Positions 30,001-45,000 of a DNA stretch of 64,000 bases are shown here, one piece after another. The notes under the pieces are model-generated. The model worked only from the letters and a program-made list of their open reading frames with translations, was not told the origin of the DNA and did not search any database. The translations under genes were made by a program, and so were the position numbers. The stretch lies in assembly GCA_947623455.1 (NCBI GenBank), contig OX392528.1:54764322-54828321 (forward strand), given 5' to 3'. Position 1 is the stretch's first letter. Every line of letters starts with the position of its first letter. Source of the DNA: Mimachlamys varia. Lineage: Eukaryota > Mollusca > Bivalvia > Pectinida > Pectinidae.

Positions 30001-33000
30001 TAGATAATTTCTTAGACTAATGGGATTCTTAAGATTTTATCCGACAACATCTTCTGCAGAAAGCTGAAAAGAATATGTCACGTTACACTTGTCAAAGGCT
30101 GGAGAAATCAGATCTGAATCCAATGCCTAGCTACACAAGCTACTGTTGAAGTCATGGTGCATCAGGCGACCCAGCAAGAAGCTATCGTATCAAATCCTTC
30201 AGAAACACCAGTTATAATTTGGAGAAGTAGTTTTGCATGTTTAAACCTATTATGCTTCACCTTGGACCATGACAGGAAGCTTTACACACCTGGAAAAGTC
30301 TATATTTCTAACTGACTAAAAACAATCTACCAGGGGTAAAGCTACACATTTATGTCAGCACAATGGAAGAATAATAAGAATAAGATGAAACTGATCTAGT
30401 GGAATAGAAAATGTCTTTATATGCTAATTTGTAAACAATGTAGCCATGGCCAGGTGAAAGACTTGTAAAACTCTTCCTGTCAGGGTCTTCCCAATCATTC
30501 AACATATTCTGTATACCATTTAGTATACACATATCCTTAACACTTTAACACTTCACAAGCCCCTTTTACAGTTTGCAATTACATTAATTAAAGTTTGAGC
30601 CAATTTATCCTTGCAGAAAGAAAAGAATTTGCATGTATTTGTAGGAGTTTAAAGAACAGGTCACCTTAGTAGTCTTGACCAGGGAGGGGGGGGGGGGGGG
30701 GGGCTATAGCTTGTCTAAAGGCAATACCCCCCCCCCCCGCAGACTAGAGACTGAACCGGTTGCTAGAGCTAGTTTGAACAGCCCGGTTGGGGGCAAATGT
30801 TTTTTCATTACTTCTTCTTATTACAGCAGCCATTGACCACTTTGATGGTAGAAGCTTGAGGAGATTGACACGGGAGGTGCTTCCTTGGAGATATCAAACC
30901 TGTGTTATTGTTGACTTCAGGGTTGAAGACTTTGTGAAGGAGGGGGTAGTATAGAAGTTGAGAGTACAGGTCACCTTACTAGCCTTGCGATCCTCTAGCT
31001 CGTGGTAATTTACTTTCTGTCAAGATAATGAGGGTTCCTATTTAGACCTAAAGGTTACTACAGTAAAACCCACTTACTCGAACCCGGGTTTTCTCAAATA
31101 CCCCTCATTCGCGGAGCACTTCCTTTGCTCCCAACCAAGTTCGTACATATTCCATTAACCTGAGATTACTAGCTTGCATACCATGTATTCCTCGAACTAT
31201 TGATCAGGTCCGCAGGAGTTCAAATAAGTGAGGTTTTACTGTAGTTTGAACCCCAGTGGGGGTAGGCCGGGATGCCCATCATCAATTTGATAATAATTTT
31301 AAAACTTGACTTTCAATCCTAGGGTGCTAGGTATTGATTAAATATGAATAGGCTGTCAAAGGAGACATTTGGAGTTTTGTAAAAATGCTAATTTTACATT
31401 AACTTTCCATCAGCTTATAATGACATACCGGGTATATACATTGTATATGTGCATGCTATCAATAGTGATGATGGTGATGAGAAATGTATGCTACATCATG
31501 ATCTCTGCCAAAATATCATTTTCTATGTATAGGTGATGGGAAAAGGAATAACCACTACACCCTACGGTTGTGAAAGTGGTATTTCCTCCACTCAGATCAG
31601 TGTGACCTTTTGATTTATATACTAAACCCATGCAACAATATCAACTATATGTCGTATTTGCCCTAATAAACGCTCTCGTCCCCTAAGAAGCACATCGATC
31701 CCTAGAAGCACATCCCTATCATTTTCACGGAAAGAGGTGTGCTAATTAAAACCTATTAAATAGTTCCTTGTTTCAATGATCTGCCAATGCAATCTTCAGT
31801 TATTTAACCAAAGACTTTTTTATGTCAAGATTATTTTACACAACATGCGACATTTTGATGACTATTACGATATGCACCCTGTCACCTTCATCAGACAATT
31901 GACCAGTAAAGCGCATGCACACAAGTGTAAATTGTGCATAAGTTGGTAACATCAAATAAGTCAATTTCCTCTATGTATACGCTGTTAGGAGTATGTACAA
32001 TAGTAAAGTTTATTGATCTGAAATGACTTGATTGAACTATGGTTTGTTTAATAAGCGTAGCACATAAAGCTTTTATTAGTTGTGTAAAATTATCTTTATT
32101 TTATTTAAAATAAGCATTCTTTCTAAACTGAAGAATATGTTTACAAATGTAGCGGGTGCAGACCGGGTTGATCGTTGGTTGAGCGTCCGTCTAGAGTTCG
32201 GAAGGTCCACGGGTTCGAACCCCAGTCTGGCCGTGCATTATATATTTGTCCCTCCTCCAGCTACAATTGGTGCCTGTGACCAAACCTTCGTTTCAAGTAC
32301 TGGGTGCATACTTAGCAAGGGGACACTCGAACCTGGGTTGTTAATTGTGATGTCTTCGGGGTCGAAGACTTTGTTAAAGGAGGGAGGAATGAAGCGGATC
32401 TAGATCGGGTTGATCGTTGGCGAACAGATAGCTGAATTGGTAGAGCCTCCGTCAAAAGTTTGGAAGGTCTTGGGTTTGAACCCCGGTGCAGCCGTGCATT
32501 TTTCCTCCTCTCCTGTTACACAAATAAGCAAAGCATCTCTTCCAGAGGAAGGAAAACACTTTTTACTCTGAAGATTTCCCTTCACCTTGTTCATTTATTA
32601 ACCACACCACATTTTTTTTTTTGAAAGTGCACTGTGCGCTTATTAGGTCCAATACAGTATGATATCCATATGTTCTGATAAGCATTAACTGTATGAAGTA
32701 TATTTGATCTACAGTCTAGATTACAAGGTCATGATCATTGGCCTGGTGGCCATGGCAGGTGATGATCAGCAAGAAAAAAATCGCCACTGTATGCATGTTC
32801 ATCCATATGATGGTATTATTTACTTAAGATATATACTGTACACATTGATGTATGTATATATACACAATAAGCTCAAGGCTAACTCAGGTATTGTTGTTAA
32901 TTTTTTTCCTTCACATTTCCTTCACATCAAACAATCTGCTATATATCTGTATATCGGTACAATCAGTATTTTTTGTTTTGTTGTTTGTTTGTTTATAGTA

Positions 33001-36000
33001 CATGTATCTGGGCCAAACTGCCAAATACAAAACAAGTAAGTAGGCTATTTGGAATGCAGATTTCATTGTTGTATATCCTAATGATTTTGATACATTTCTT
33101 AAAGTTATACAGTGCACTCCTCTTTATATCATGTTGCATTTGTCAGACAAAACATGATATTAACAGGAATGTGACATAAGGGAAACATGTTTTTCCACTT
33201 AATCTAGTGCATTCCCAATCTCCATAACTAAAAGTAAGCTATTCAATGTACATATGAAGATGTTTCAGTATATAGACAACATTATTTCTATTATAAATCA
33301 ATTTTGGGGATATTTTTTATTTTCTATGCAACATTTTGTACAAGTTGTATCTGAAATCAATGGAAATTACATCATTTTCTGGATATTTTATGTGATTGGT
33401 TAAGAAAAACATGATATTAAGAGGAATCACCTCAAAATACATGATATTAACCAAATAAAATTACATAGATTATATAGAGAGAAAAATGGTGTTTGGGAAA
33501 AACATGATATAAAGAGGAATGTGATATTAATAGGAGTGATATTAAGTGGAGTCCACTGTATTTGATTATGAAATTATTCCACTTAGGTACAGCATTGATT
33601 ATACAGTATTCGCCGTAATAAGTGTTCCTTCTCATATCAGCCTCCTCCCCCCCCCCCCCCCCCCCCCCCCCCCCATTCCTTGTTTTTTTTGGGAGGTATT
33701 GACACTATATAAGAATAGCCTACTTACCGTGACAAAAGTAAATTATTCTATATTACGGTACAATTTACCACTCTGTGCATGCGCACGTTTACAGGGGGAA
33801 ACCCCCAGAAATATCGGTTAAATATGTGACTGTACAAATTTTCTGGTCACAATACATCTTACTTTAATTTTTTTGACTTAATAAAAATTACATTCTTCGT
33901 CCAGACGTTAGTTTTGATATCCTATTAAGCACCCAAATTGGAGCCAATTTTTTAGGCACCCTGAGCACTAATACCCAGCCAGACCTCATTAGCTCGAACA
34001 TGTATAACTCGAAGACTCCATTTAATTCAAAATATTTTGTTGGTCTTGGCCAAACTTTCACATTCGAACTCACTTGACTTGACTACTCAGATAATCTTAG
34101 AAGTTTCCCTGGTCCCGCAGACTATAAGATAGCAGTGTTCAACTGTATGTTCCTGTATATATATACTCTCAGCACACTATATGGTTTCTGATAGATTTGC
34201 TACTTAGATCACCTGGCCTGTGTGAAACCGTGATGGTATGAACTAATCTCTGTCCAAACCATCTGTAAAGCATTGTCAATGGGAGTAATAAGGTATTCAG
34301 GCTGGCATAGTTGTATCACAGTGGTTTTAATAACGCTACCAACCACCTTGGCACTTATAGCAGGACCCACAGAAAGCAAGCAAGCTGCTGGCCTGTGGCC
34401 TACATGGGACAGTACACTTACTGTAATACACTAATGCTCATTAGTCGTGGTAAGAGGGGAGATGGACTGGCTAACTAGTACACTGTCAGCCCATTATCCC
34501 TGACAAAATGTACCAAGCATGTAACCCTTACTGGACACATTTGATGTATGAAGTCATTTGTGGGGGACATACATTGTAGACACAAGCTTGTTATCCACGA
34601 TTCCATTGATCTGCTCACCAGTGCAAACACGAAAACAATCTCTTTATTATCAGCTGGAAACTAGTCTCACTCTCTTTCTTCGCATCAACCATGTACTCCC
34701 TTTTTTCATCCCACTTGGCCGACCCCTCATTCCTTTTCTCCTATAAGTGTAATCTCCCTAAGTAATTAACTCCCTTTTTTCATCCCATTTGGCCTATCCC
34801 TTATAACTCCCTTTTCACCCAACTTGGCAGACCCCTCATTCCTTTTCTCCTAAAAGTGTAATCTCCCTAGTAATTAACTCCCTTTTTTCATCCCATTTGT
34901 CCTATCCCTTATAACTTCCTTTTCACCCAACTTGGCAGACCCCTCATTCCTTTTCTCCTAAAAGTGTAATCTCCCTAGTAATTAACTCCCTTTTTTCATC
35001 CCATTTGGCCTATCCCTTATAACTCCCTTTTCACCCAACTTGGCAGATCCCTCATTCCTTTTCTCCTTGAAGCATAATCTCCCTACTTTTTTCCTGCGTA
35101 TATTTTTCAGTCCATTACCTTTATTGATGTTTACAGTACAATACTATGTATATAAGTCAGTCCCATGTATATATTGCCTTATTGGTTTTTTGATGTACTC
35201 AACATCGCCTGATTGAATTCAGTCCGTACCATTGTGCCTCGGAGTACATGTATTTCTAATTTAATGAGACTGTGTCAATGTGAACATATTCCACAGCCGA
35301 TCCCTCCATATGGTATAATTATACACTGAGGTTCTGTTAACACAGACGGCAGTTTTTACTGAATATTGATATTTTGTACAAATTTTGTGTAATTTATTCA
35401 ATTATAGGAAATAATTTCAGTATGAAAATGTTATATAACATTTACATGTACATTAATTTATGGAATTATGGTTCAATGTGACGCAAATTTTTATAAATTG
35501 AATATATATATCTCTTAGGATACCACCGTTTTCATGGGATCATCATCCGATACACAAACAGACTTATCACCAATGCAGGGCTTTATCACCCCTCTTTTTA
35601 GGTCTGTTAAACGGACCCATTCCCAATGAAAAAAGGTGTGATTTTTCCCAAATTTTCTCTTAAAAATTCCCAATTCAGACACTTGAAATTTTTTTTTGTA
35701 GTTTTACATGCTTGAGGGGCTTCTCGTGACATTAATTTTAATAAGAAACAAGAAAGATGGGCTGTAAATGTCATGACATGAGTACTGACAGTGCTTTAAA
35801 TAGCAATTTAGAAAAGAAATAATGCATTTAGTTATAATACTGATGTCAAAATTTCCCAAATAGCTGTTATGTCAATCAATTTTTCCAAATTTCATCTCAG
35901 GGTCCGATTCCCAAAACCCCCTGATAAGGTAAACCCTGCAAATTGTATGCAGACACGTACTACATCTGCCTCTTTGTTCATTATCATAAAAGTACTCAAT

Positions 36001-39000
36001 AATAATAACAATTTGATCATCAACATCCGATAATGCATGTGTCTAGCTGCAGTAAATGATCAAATAGTTTGAAGCCTTTCCAATGGTTGTCAAAACCAGC
36101 ATCAAAGTCCCTTGTTGTTAGGTAATATTATTTTTAGTACGTATACACTGTAACGGGTCAGGTTTCAAAATCTAGCTACAGGCACGTTCATTATAGGATT
36201 ATAGATAGAAATTTGGTACCTGTGCACGCAACAGTCTTTTAAAATCTTAACATTATACCTTGATACTGATAGCCACAATCTATCAATGTGGCACATTGTG
36301 CATACCGTATTCGCTGTATTACACGCCCCTCTCCAAATAAGCCCCTATGCCCCCTCCCCCTTCTGTGGAGGTATTGAAATTATATAATTATAATAAAAGT
36401 GCCCCTACTTATCATGACACAACAAAATTATTCTACATTGTGGTACGGTTAACCTCTCTGTGTGCAATTGTTTACAAGAAAACTCCACAAATATCAGTTA
36501 TGTGTGTACAAATTGTCCGAAATTGATGGCAATAATGTTGCATATCTTGAGTATACTGTAACCCATTCTGGTCACAATACTGTAATATCACCTTAACTGT
36601 GTAATTATATATATATAATCCCACTTTAATTTGGAACCATTTTTGACCTACATGGGCTTTAATTATAGCGAATATGGTACACCTATAGCTGATCTTGCAT
36701 TAATTTCAACTATATAACTTCACACTGATGCTTTTATGCATTGCTTATCTGGGTAAGAAATATTTATATGCATTACAAATTTATGAAATTCACTTCAGTA
36801 TTTTGCTTGGTCATTTCACAGGTAACACCTGGCATATGAATACTTTCAATTTTAGGATCGATTCAAAATACATAGTGAAACTGTTTACCGTAAATAATGC
36901 ACAAAGTTTCACCATATGACATTGATCACATACCAAGAAGCAAATGCTGTGTTTCCCAACATTATTGCTCCATAATAGATCATTAATATTAATGTTGAAG
37001 CGACCATCATGACGATCAACATTTAATTTGACCTTATATGACTAATTTTTTTTTATTTGTCTCATGTGACCTTTACAATGGAAAAAATATCAAATTGAAT
37101 CAATATCATATTATTATTATGACCCCTCAATTCAAAGATGATATGCAAGGTGACCCCTATGGCCTTGACCTGTACCAATGTGAAATTGGATTATAACTGT
37201 GCAATTCAGATAACAAACTGTGACCCTGAAATCCAAAATGGCTGCCTGACATCCATAAAGATAGTGCCGTCGCTGTGGCTCGAACCCGCGACCCTTGGCT
37301 CTCCAGCCCGATGCTTTACCGACTGAGCTAAAGGGAAATTCCCTACAGCTCATGCTTGTAAAGCAACCTAATCAATGCACATCTTGGGGGTACATTTGTT
37401 TCTCTTATTCACAAACAAAAGCAATTGTCCAACTAATTATTAAACACAATTATAACAATGGTAAATTGTGGATATTTGTACTTGGTTCTGGGCAACTAAC
37501 TCATTCATCCCTGATGACACATGATTTTTTTCAATTCAATGGTTGAAATATAGTTCATTATTAAACTTCAGTGGTTTGGTTTATTTGGTTTATTTTTGTT
37601 TTACGTCCTTTTAACAGCCAGGGGGATCATTTAAGGACGTGCCAGCTTTTGGAGGTGGAGGAAAGCTAGAGTACCCGGTGAAAAACCACCAACCTATGGT
37701 CAGTACCTGGCAACTGCCCCACATAGGATTCAAACTCGAAATCCAGAGGAAGAGGGATAGTGGTAGAATGTCGGAACACCTTAACCACTCGACCAAAGTG
37801 GCCCCTAACTTCAGGGGTGAATAAATGTTTAAATTTTAGATATGACAAAGTAATTAAATTCAGGGGTGAATAAATTAACCAAAACTTTGTCATATCCACA
37901 ATTTAAACAACTCAGTTTTTCTAGATGGAGTTGCCATGATATGACCATGGGTTGTCATATGACAACTATAGTTGCCATGGAAATCTCAGGTAAGCATCAT
38001 TTAAATCTAAATGAATCACAATACATGTATCTGGTACAGTGGAAATATCATAATAACCGATATATTATAATAATTGATAAAGCTGTTTTAGATCATTTTT
38101 ATGTTGTCATAACCGTAAGTGAGGTCTGACCTATAGTTATATATAATCACCAGCCATAAATTGATGTGGAAATACGGAAAGATATTAATATAAATTGATA
38201 TAATCAAAACAAGATAATTCAACGAATTACAGTCCCCCACCGGGTTGTTATCTAGAGATCCAATAGCAATGAGTGTGAATCTCGAGATGCAATAAGGTCA
38301 TGTATTTTCTTCAATGTATTGAAAGGTGAAGATGTAGTTTACAGAGACCCGCTTCTATACAGGAACCATCCCATTCTCACTAAATACACGTACACTGTAG
38401 GTATACTCTATAAATGATCTCTATATAAAGGACACAAGTCTATGAAGGACACCTTTAGTTTTTCTATTGGGTATCCTTTATAGACAGGTTTTACTGCAAT
38501 AGACATGAAATTGTAATAATAATAACAAGATGTTGTTTGTTATGCTTACATTGAATTCAACAGTACTGTATATTGATTAAATGGTGATCTGAGAAGAACA
38601 CAGGTTTGTTTGTCACTGGGAATAATTTGGATGAGAAGACCAAGTCAAGAATTCCTCCAAGGCAATGGGTATGCGTGGTCAGTTGTTGGTGAAGTTTACA
38701 AGATTTTTGAAGGCTGTCCATCTTTGCGAAGTCCATGTTGAAATCTCCAACAACAAGAATGTTTGTACACTTATGTAACTTTGCTTGTGTTGTGCATAGC
38801 TTGAATAACTGTCGAAATAAGTGTCACAGTGACCCAGTTTTGGTACACGACACACCATCTTCCCACGGGGAACCATACTACCAAGTATTAAGTTCTAGTG
38901 CTTTATAGTGTAGGAGATAGAGCCCGGACAAGGTATTTGTGTAACGTAGGTCAGAGGTCAAAATATAGGTCACTGTGACCCGGTTTTGTTACGCGACACA

Positions 39001-42000
39001 CCGCCTTCCCATAGGGAACTATACTACCAAGTACAAAGTTATAATGCTTAATAGTGTAGGAGATAGAGCCCGGACAAACTTTTACTTTAATGTAGGTCAG
39101 AGGTCAAAATATAGCAAAATAAAGGTCACAGTGACCAAGTTTTGGTACGCGACACACCGCCTTCCCACAGAGAACTATACTACCAAGTATAAAGTTCTAA
39201 TCCTTAATAGTGTAGGAGATAGAACCTGGACAAATTTTTCTTTCTTTAATATAGGTCAGAGGTCAAAATATAGGTCACAGTGACCCGGTTTTGGTACGCG
39301 ACACACCACCTTCCCACGGGGAACCATACTACCAAGTATTAAGTTCTAGTGCTTTATAGTGTAGGAGATAGAGCCCGGACAAGCTTTTTCTTTAATGTAG
39401 GTCAGAGGTCAAAATATAGGTCACAGTGACCCGGTTTTGGTACGAGACACACCGCCTTCCCACGGGGAACCATACTACCAAGTATTAAGTTCTAGTGCTT
39501 TATAGTGTAGGAGATAGAGCCCGGACAAGCTTTTACTTTAATGTAGGTCAGAGGTCAAAATATAGCAAAATAAAGGTCACATTGACCCGGTTTTTGTACG
39601 CGACACACTGCCTTCCCACAGAGAATAATACTACTAAGTATTAAGTTCTAGTGCTTTATAGTGTAGGAGAGAGAGCCCGGACAAGCTTTTTCTTTAATGT
39701 AGGTCAGAGGTCAAAATATAGGTCACTGTGACCCGGTTTTTATACGCGACACACCGCCTTCCCACAAGGAACCATACTACCAAGTATTAAGTTCTAGTGC
39801 TTTATTGTGTAGGAGATAGAGCCCGGACAAGCTTTTTCTTTAATGTAGGTCAGAGGTCAAAATATAGGTCACTGTGACCCGGTTTTTGTACGCGACACAC
39901 CGCCTTCCCACAAGGAACAATACTACTAAGTATTAAGTTCTAGTGCTTTATAGTGTAGGAGATAGAGCCCGGACAAGCTTTTTCTTTAATGTAGGTCAGA
40001 GGTCAAAATATAGGTCACAGTGACCCGGTTTTTGTATGCGACACACCGCCTTCCCACAGGGAACCCACACACTTAGTATGAAGTTCCAGTGTCTTATAGT
40101 ATGGGAGATAGAGCCCGGACAAATAGTGTGCGGAAGGACGGACGGACGGACGGACGGACACAACGCAAACCTATAGTCCCCCCCGGATTCCGGTGGGGGA
40201 CTAATTAAAATAGTTTGTTAATCATACAAATACTCAAAGTTCATTAATCTACATGCATTATGTACATTCTGACAAAGTTGGGACTTACCTGTAGTGAAAA
40301 GGCAAGGTCTAATTCTATGTCCAGTAGGCCTGAACATGGCATGCTGATTTCGTTGGAGCGAAGTGTTCTTTTGGAATTCTGTAAAAAAAAAAATCAACAA
40401 TAGAGTATAAATATAAACCATTATGGCGAAGTCTTAGAGCAGAATGTTTAGGATACTTATGACCATTATTTATCCATTATCTTATAATAAGAAAGATATA
40501 ATGATATTAGTTGCTTAATACTTGCATGACAATTACACATTGAAATATTACAAATATATATATATATATGACCTTGACCCATGCTCATAGTCAATCTGTT
40601 GATTGGTGAAAAAAACCTGCATATATAATTACTGCTTATACATGTATACATTATTATGCTGGGACCAAATTTAAATGGTAAAGCCAGAATAGACAGGAAT
40701 CCAGATATGACAGGGGGCGATTTTGACAGGTTATACTGTTCCAGTTCACTTATTTATTATTTAGTTACAGTTAGCTGTTAAAAAAAATCCAATATTAAGC
40801 ATCTTTCAAAAATATTGTGAAGTGTTTTCTTATTGCCGGCCTTTTCCATTTCTGAAATCCCTTCACTGCAGAATGTTTTAAACCGAATTTAATTAAAGTC
40901 TCTCCAGTGGTTTACTGAAGGGTTATTAATGAAGAAATTGCAATGTTCAATAGTCGATGGATGGAAATGGCTAACAACATCTCATTGGGCCCTTTGGGCA
41001 AGCAGAGCAGAAAAAGCTGGCAGAAACAATGAACTGTTACATTGATAAATCGTTCTCACATTGATTTTGCAGATTTCAAGTAAAGTCCGGAGACGGGATC
41101 ATGGTACACGAATCTAACAGCGCTAGCCTAACAACCATAAATAGTTACAATGTACCTACCACCAGATGATTTCAGTTAAATTACCATGGTAACAAAATAT
41201 ATTATCTTGAATGAAGGAACTTAATTACAGGGATCACTTTGGGGCATGATTTGGAGATTTTTTCCTGAAAACTTCATTGAAAATTCAAAATTGTATTACT
41301 TTATATTAGAAAAATCTCACAGATATTTTGCTGATCCCATAAATTCCTTCAAATTCTCCCGTAGGTTTTGAGAGACAGAATTATCCCTGTTATTATGACA
41401 TAATGTCCCATTAAAAGAGTTTTTGTGCATTCCCTTTAAACACGAATATCATATATCATCTCATTGACCCCTGATATCAATAATGAACTGTTCTCTCCTT
41501 TGGAAAGGGTTGAGTTCAAATGTAGGGTGGATGAGTTACAACCTATATATACAGTGTACCCTCCACCTATCGCCATCCGAATCTACCGCCAACCTCGCAT
41601 ACCGCCACCTAAACCTCTAGAACGGAGTTCTGTCCTATATATCTGTCCTATATAATTCCATCGTTAAGTTCACCACCCTCGCATACCGCCATCCGTCACA
41701 CTCTTTAAAATACAAACGTCCCAAATCGCTATATATTTCCCTCAACGATAACGCCATATTATTCTGTTTTTGGAGATCAAGGAACTCTTTGGTGTACCAT
41801 TTTGAATGGCATGCGGCAAAAGCAGATCAACAACTATTTTCAGATAAAAATTTGTGCAAATATAGATCTATATGACGATATAATACTAAGCTTGTTTTTA
41901 ATAAAATGTTGGAAATGCAATTTATTATGCAATTTTTTTCATGGTTATAATCTTCATAATTCGATACTATCGCCACCCTCGTTATACCGCCATAATTTTT

Positions 42001-45000
42001 GTGGACGAAAGGTGGCAGTATAACGAGGGTACACTGTATACACTTGGTGGTTGATACAGAAATCAAATTGTCTGGTGCTGCTAACACAAGTGTATACTGC
42101 TAAGGCCATACAAGATGAAAAGCGGGATGATTGGAAACTTGAAACTACATTATATGTAGCAATATAGGCTTTGGCTTGTCACAGCTAGCCATAATGGCTG
42201 GAAGTTTTTTCATTACAATGAAGTCTGATCACCATGTACATTAACAACCTTATCTACAAGGCAGCGTTGACTCTATATGTTACCAGGAGAGTCGAGGCCT
42301 GACAAATAGGATTTACATGTACATCAAACAAGACGATTCAGCGAGTAATTATATAATTATATGACATCCAACAAATATGAACCCATATAACCAAAATAAG
42401 AAGTTTCAGTTGCAAGCAGTATAATAATCAAAGTACTGAAAGTACTGAAACGCTAAAACTTACAAAGTTTCGATATCAGAAGGTTTCAGAATAGGGATTA
42501 GGTTAGTAAGTATTTAGAGTAAACATAGTTTACACGAAAATTGTTTAGATTGACGAGTTGTTTTCAATGTACATATACAATTTAGTGCAGTGCTTTTACA
42601 ATTTGACTAAATATTTTTTTTTTTTATTTTGAAATGAATATTGATCAATTTACAGGGAAGCGAATGTGTTTCGTTTAATATATGCATTGAAATAAACAGT
42701 ATTAGTTTGTTAGACTCAAAATGAAGCTTTGTTTCATAATTTAAACCTTCCCTTCAGCACTTAAAACAATTTAAGCAAAAAATCACACCTGAGATCCAGT
42801 TGGAAATGCAAGATGAGGATTAATTACGGGAGCAATGGCAGATCAAAGTTGAAACGACATATACTGGTTTGTTTTGATAATAAAATGTTTGTTTGTAAGG
42901 TAATAACAGTTTGTATTATGAAGTAGACATATCATACCAACCTCCTAAAAGTACGATTAATGAAAACGGATGTAATGAAGCAATTGAAACATTTCGTTTC
43001 ATTTCATTCTATATCATACATATGTACATGTATATCTCATAAAAGATTTAAGATATGATGTCGTTTGTAGAAAACCAAATGCGACATTAACTTTAGAACA
43101 TATATATAAACTATTAAGTCTTATAAACATTTAAGACATCGGGTAAAGAATACCCCGTGCATCAGAGACACTAACGTATGCACATACATAGTAAGTCAAA
43201 CATATCTGTATGAACTTTAAACAATAGGTCCCAGAAGGATCTTGGTACCCACCATAGACTTTCTTCATTTGTTTTTAAAAAAAGTTGGATTTTTTCCTTT
43301 CTTTTTTCTTCTTAAGAAAAGGCATTATCAACTGAAAGATGGTATTCTGTGAACTAAATGTCCAAGATGGCCGTCGGTCAGAAATCAAATCAAAACCAGG
43401 ACTGTTGGCTATGAAGCGATTATATAATCAAAGTTTAATACAAATTGCATGACAGTACACACGCACCTGTTAGCGGTGGGTCTGGGACATACCACGATCC
43501 GTACATATGAGTGTATATATAGCACCGATCACGAGGTTATACGCTATACACCGAGAGGTTATGTATATATACACAGATCTAGAGGGGTCAAACTTAGAGC
43601 AGAGACGTAATATTTAGTCATCATAATTATCAACAATACCATGGGAACATCATATCCTTTAATGTTCAGGCTTTCAAATAGTTCATATATCATGCGATTG
43701 GTAGTTATTCAAGATTTTCCGGAGCGGGAGGGGAAAAAATGACATGGGTCGAAAGGTCACAGAATAGTGGCAGCAATAGACGCCAAAACTACTCGTAGTT
43801 TTAGCGCTAAAAAGCTATATAGAGCAAGGACAAACTTCTTCTTGATGTAATTATAAAGGTCAAAATGTAGGTTACAGTGACCTACTTTTGATGCAAAAAT
43901 ACTGCCTCACCAAGCTGAACCCTTACTTCAAGTATGAAGTTCTAGTGACTTCTACTGTATGAGACAAACTTTTTCTTTTATGGAGGTCAAGGGTCAAAAT
44001 GTGTATTATAACAGGATTTCACAGCTAAATCTGACAGTGTTTCACAGCTACATGTATAGCTTGTTTCACAGCTGTATATTACAAGATATCCCTGCTTTAT
44101 CTAAGTCTTGAGCAGCTATAAATCTGACAGTGTTTCAAAGCTATATCTAATAATGTTTCACAGCTATATATCTAATAGTGTTTCACTGCACAGCGAAATG
44201 AATATCTAACATGTTTTCACAGCTATATCTGACATGTCTAGCTATATATCTGACAGTGTTTCACAGCTATATCTGACAGTGTTTCACAGCTATATCTGAC
44301 AGTGTTTCACAGCTATATCTGACAGTGTTTCACAGCTATATCTGACAGTGTTTCACAGCTATATCTGACAGTGTTTCACAGCTATATCTGACAGTGTTTC
44401 ACAGCTATATCTGACAGTGTTTCACAGCTATATCTGACAATGTTTCATGATTTCTGGGCATTATATCTGACAGAATTCATGGTTATATCTGATATGGACT
44501 GAAAGGCCCACAGTAATAAATGAACTTGAACTTGATAGTATTTCACAGCTATATACATGTCAGGACTTTACATCTTTGATAGGATTTCAAAGTACAAAGA
44601 TAAATTCTAAATGTTCTTTTCATTTCTTTTTATAGGGCATATTTTGGTTAATTACTGTCAGCTAAAATAGGCCTGATTGGTAATCTGACTATAAATTCTA
44701 CATTTTTTTATTATTGCTAAAGACATTAACATATTTGACCAATGCGACATTAAAAATTGGTCAAGGTTAATTCATTTTAACAAATTTAGTAGTCTTTCAT
44801 CCCGAAATGCTAGCAACAGGCCAAATATCAGTACCCTGGGCCTTTCAGTTATTAACTGTATAAGAAGTTTCTGGAGGATTTTAAACACCTTTCATCTCTG
44901 TGCTTGGTAGCCCTTCATTTAAGCATGCTACAGACCAATCATCAGCACCCTGGGCCTTTCAGTTATTAAAATTACGTTTTTTTTTTAATATTTCAAAACA

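Larger units (their letters stand above)
26751..40288 (-). other. PACS intron 3 (13.5 kb)
   Basis: The largest intron. It hosts SINEs, three pogo-like or CCGTATTCGC-type MITE groups, a 108-bp repeat, and the EEP-relic/146-bp-array element. Stretches 28381-30680, 34080-34690, 35080-35590 and 36680-37260 carry no gene or repeat that I recognise. Confidence 0.7.

Noticed and set aside
37265..37345. Genuine tRNA gene
   Set aside because: Boxes A and B are present but the acceptor and T stems do not pair well; a SINE head or pseudogene is more likely.
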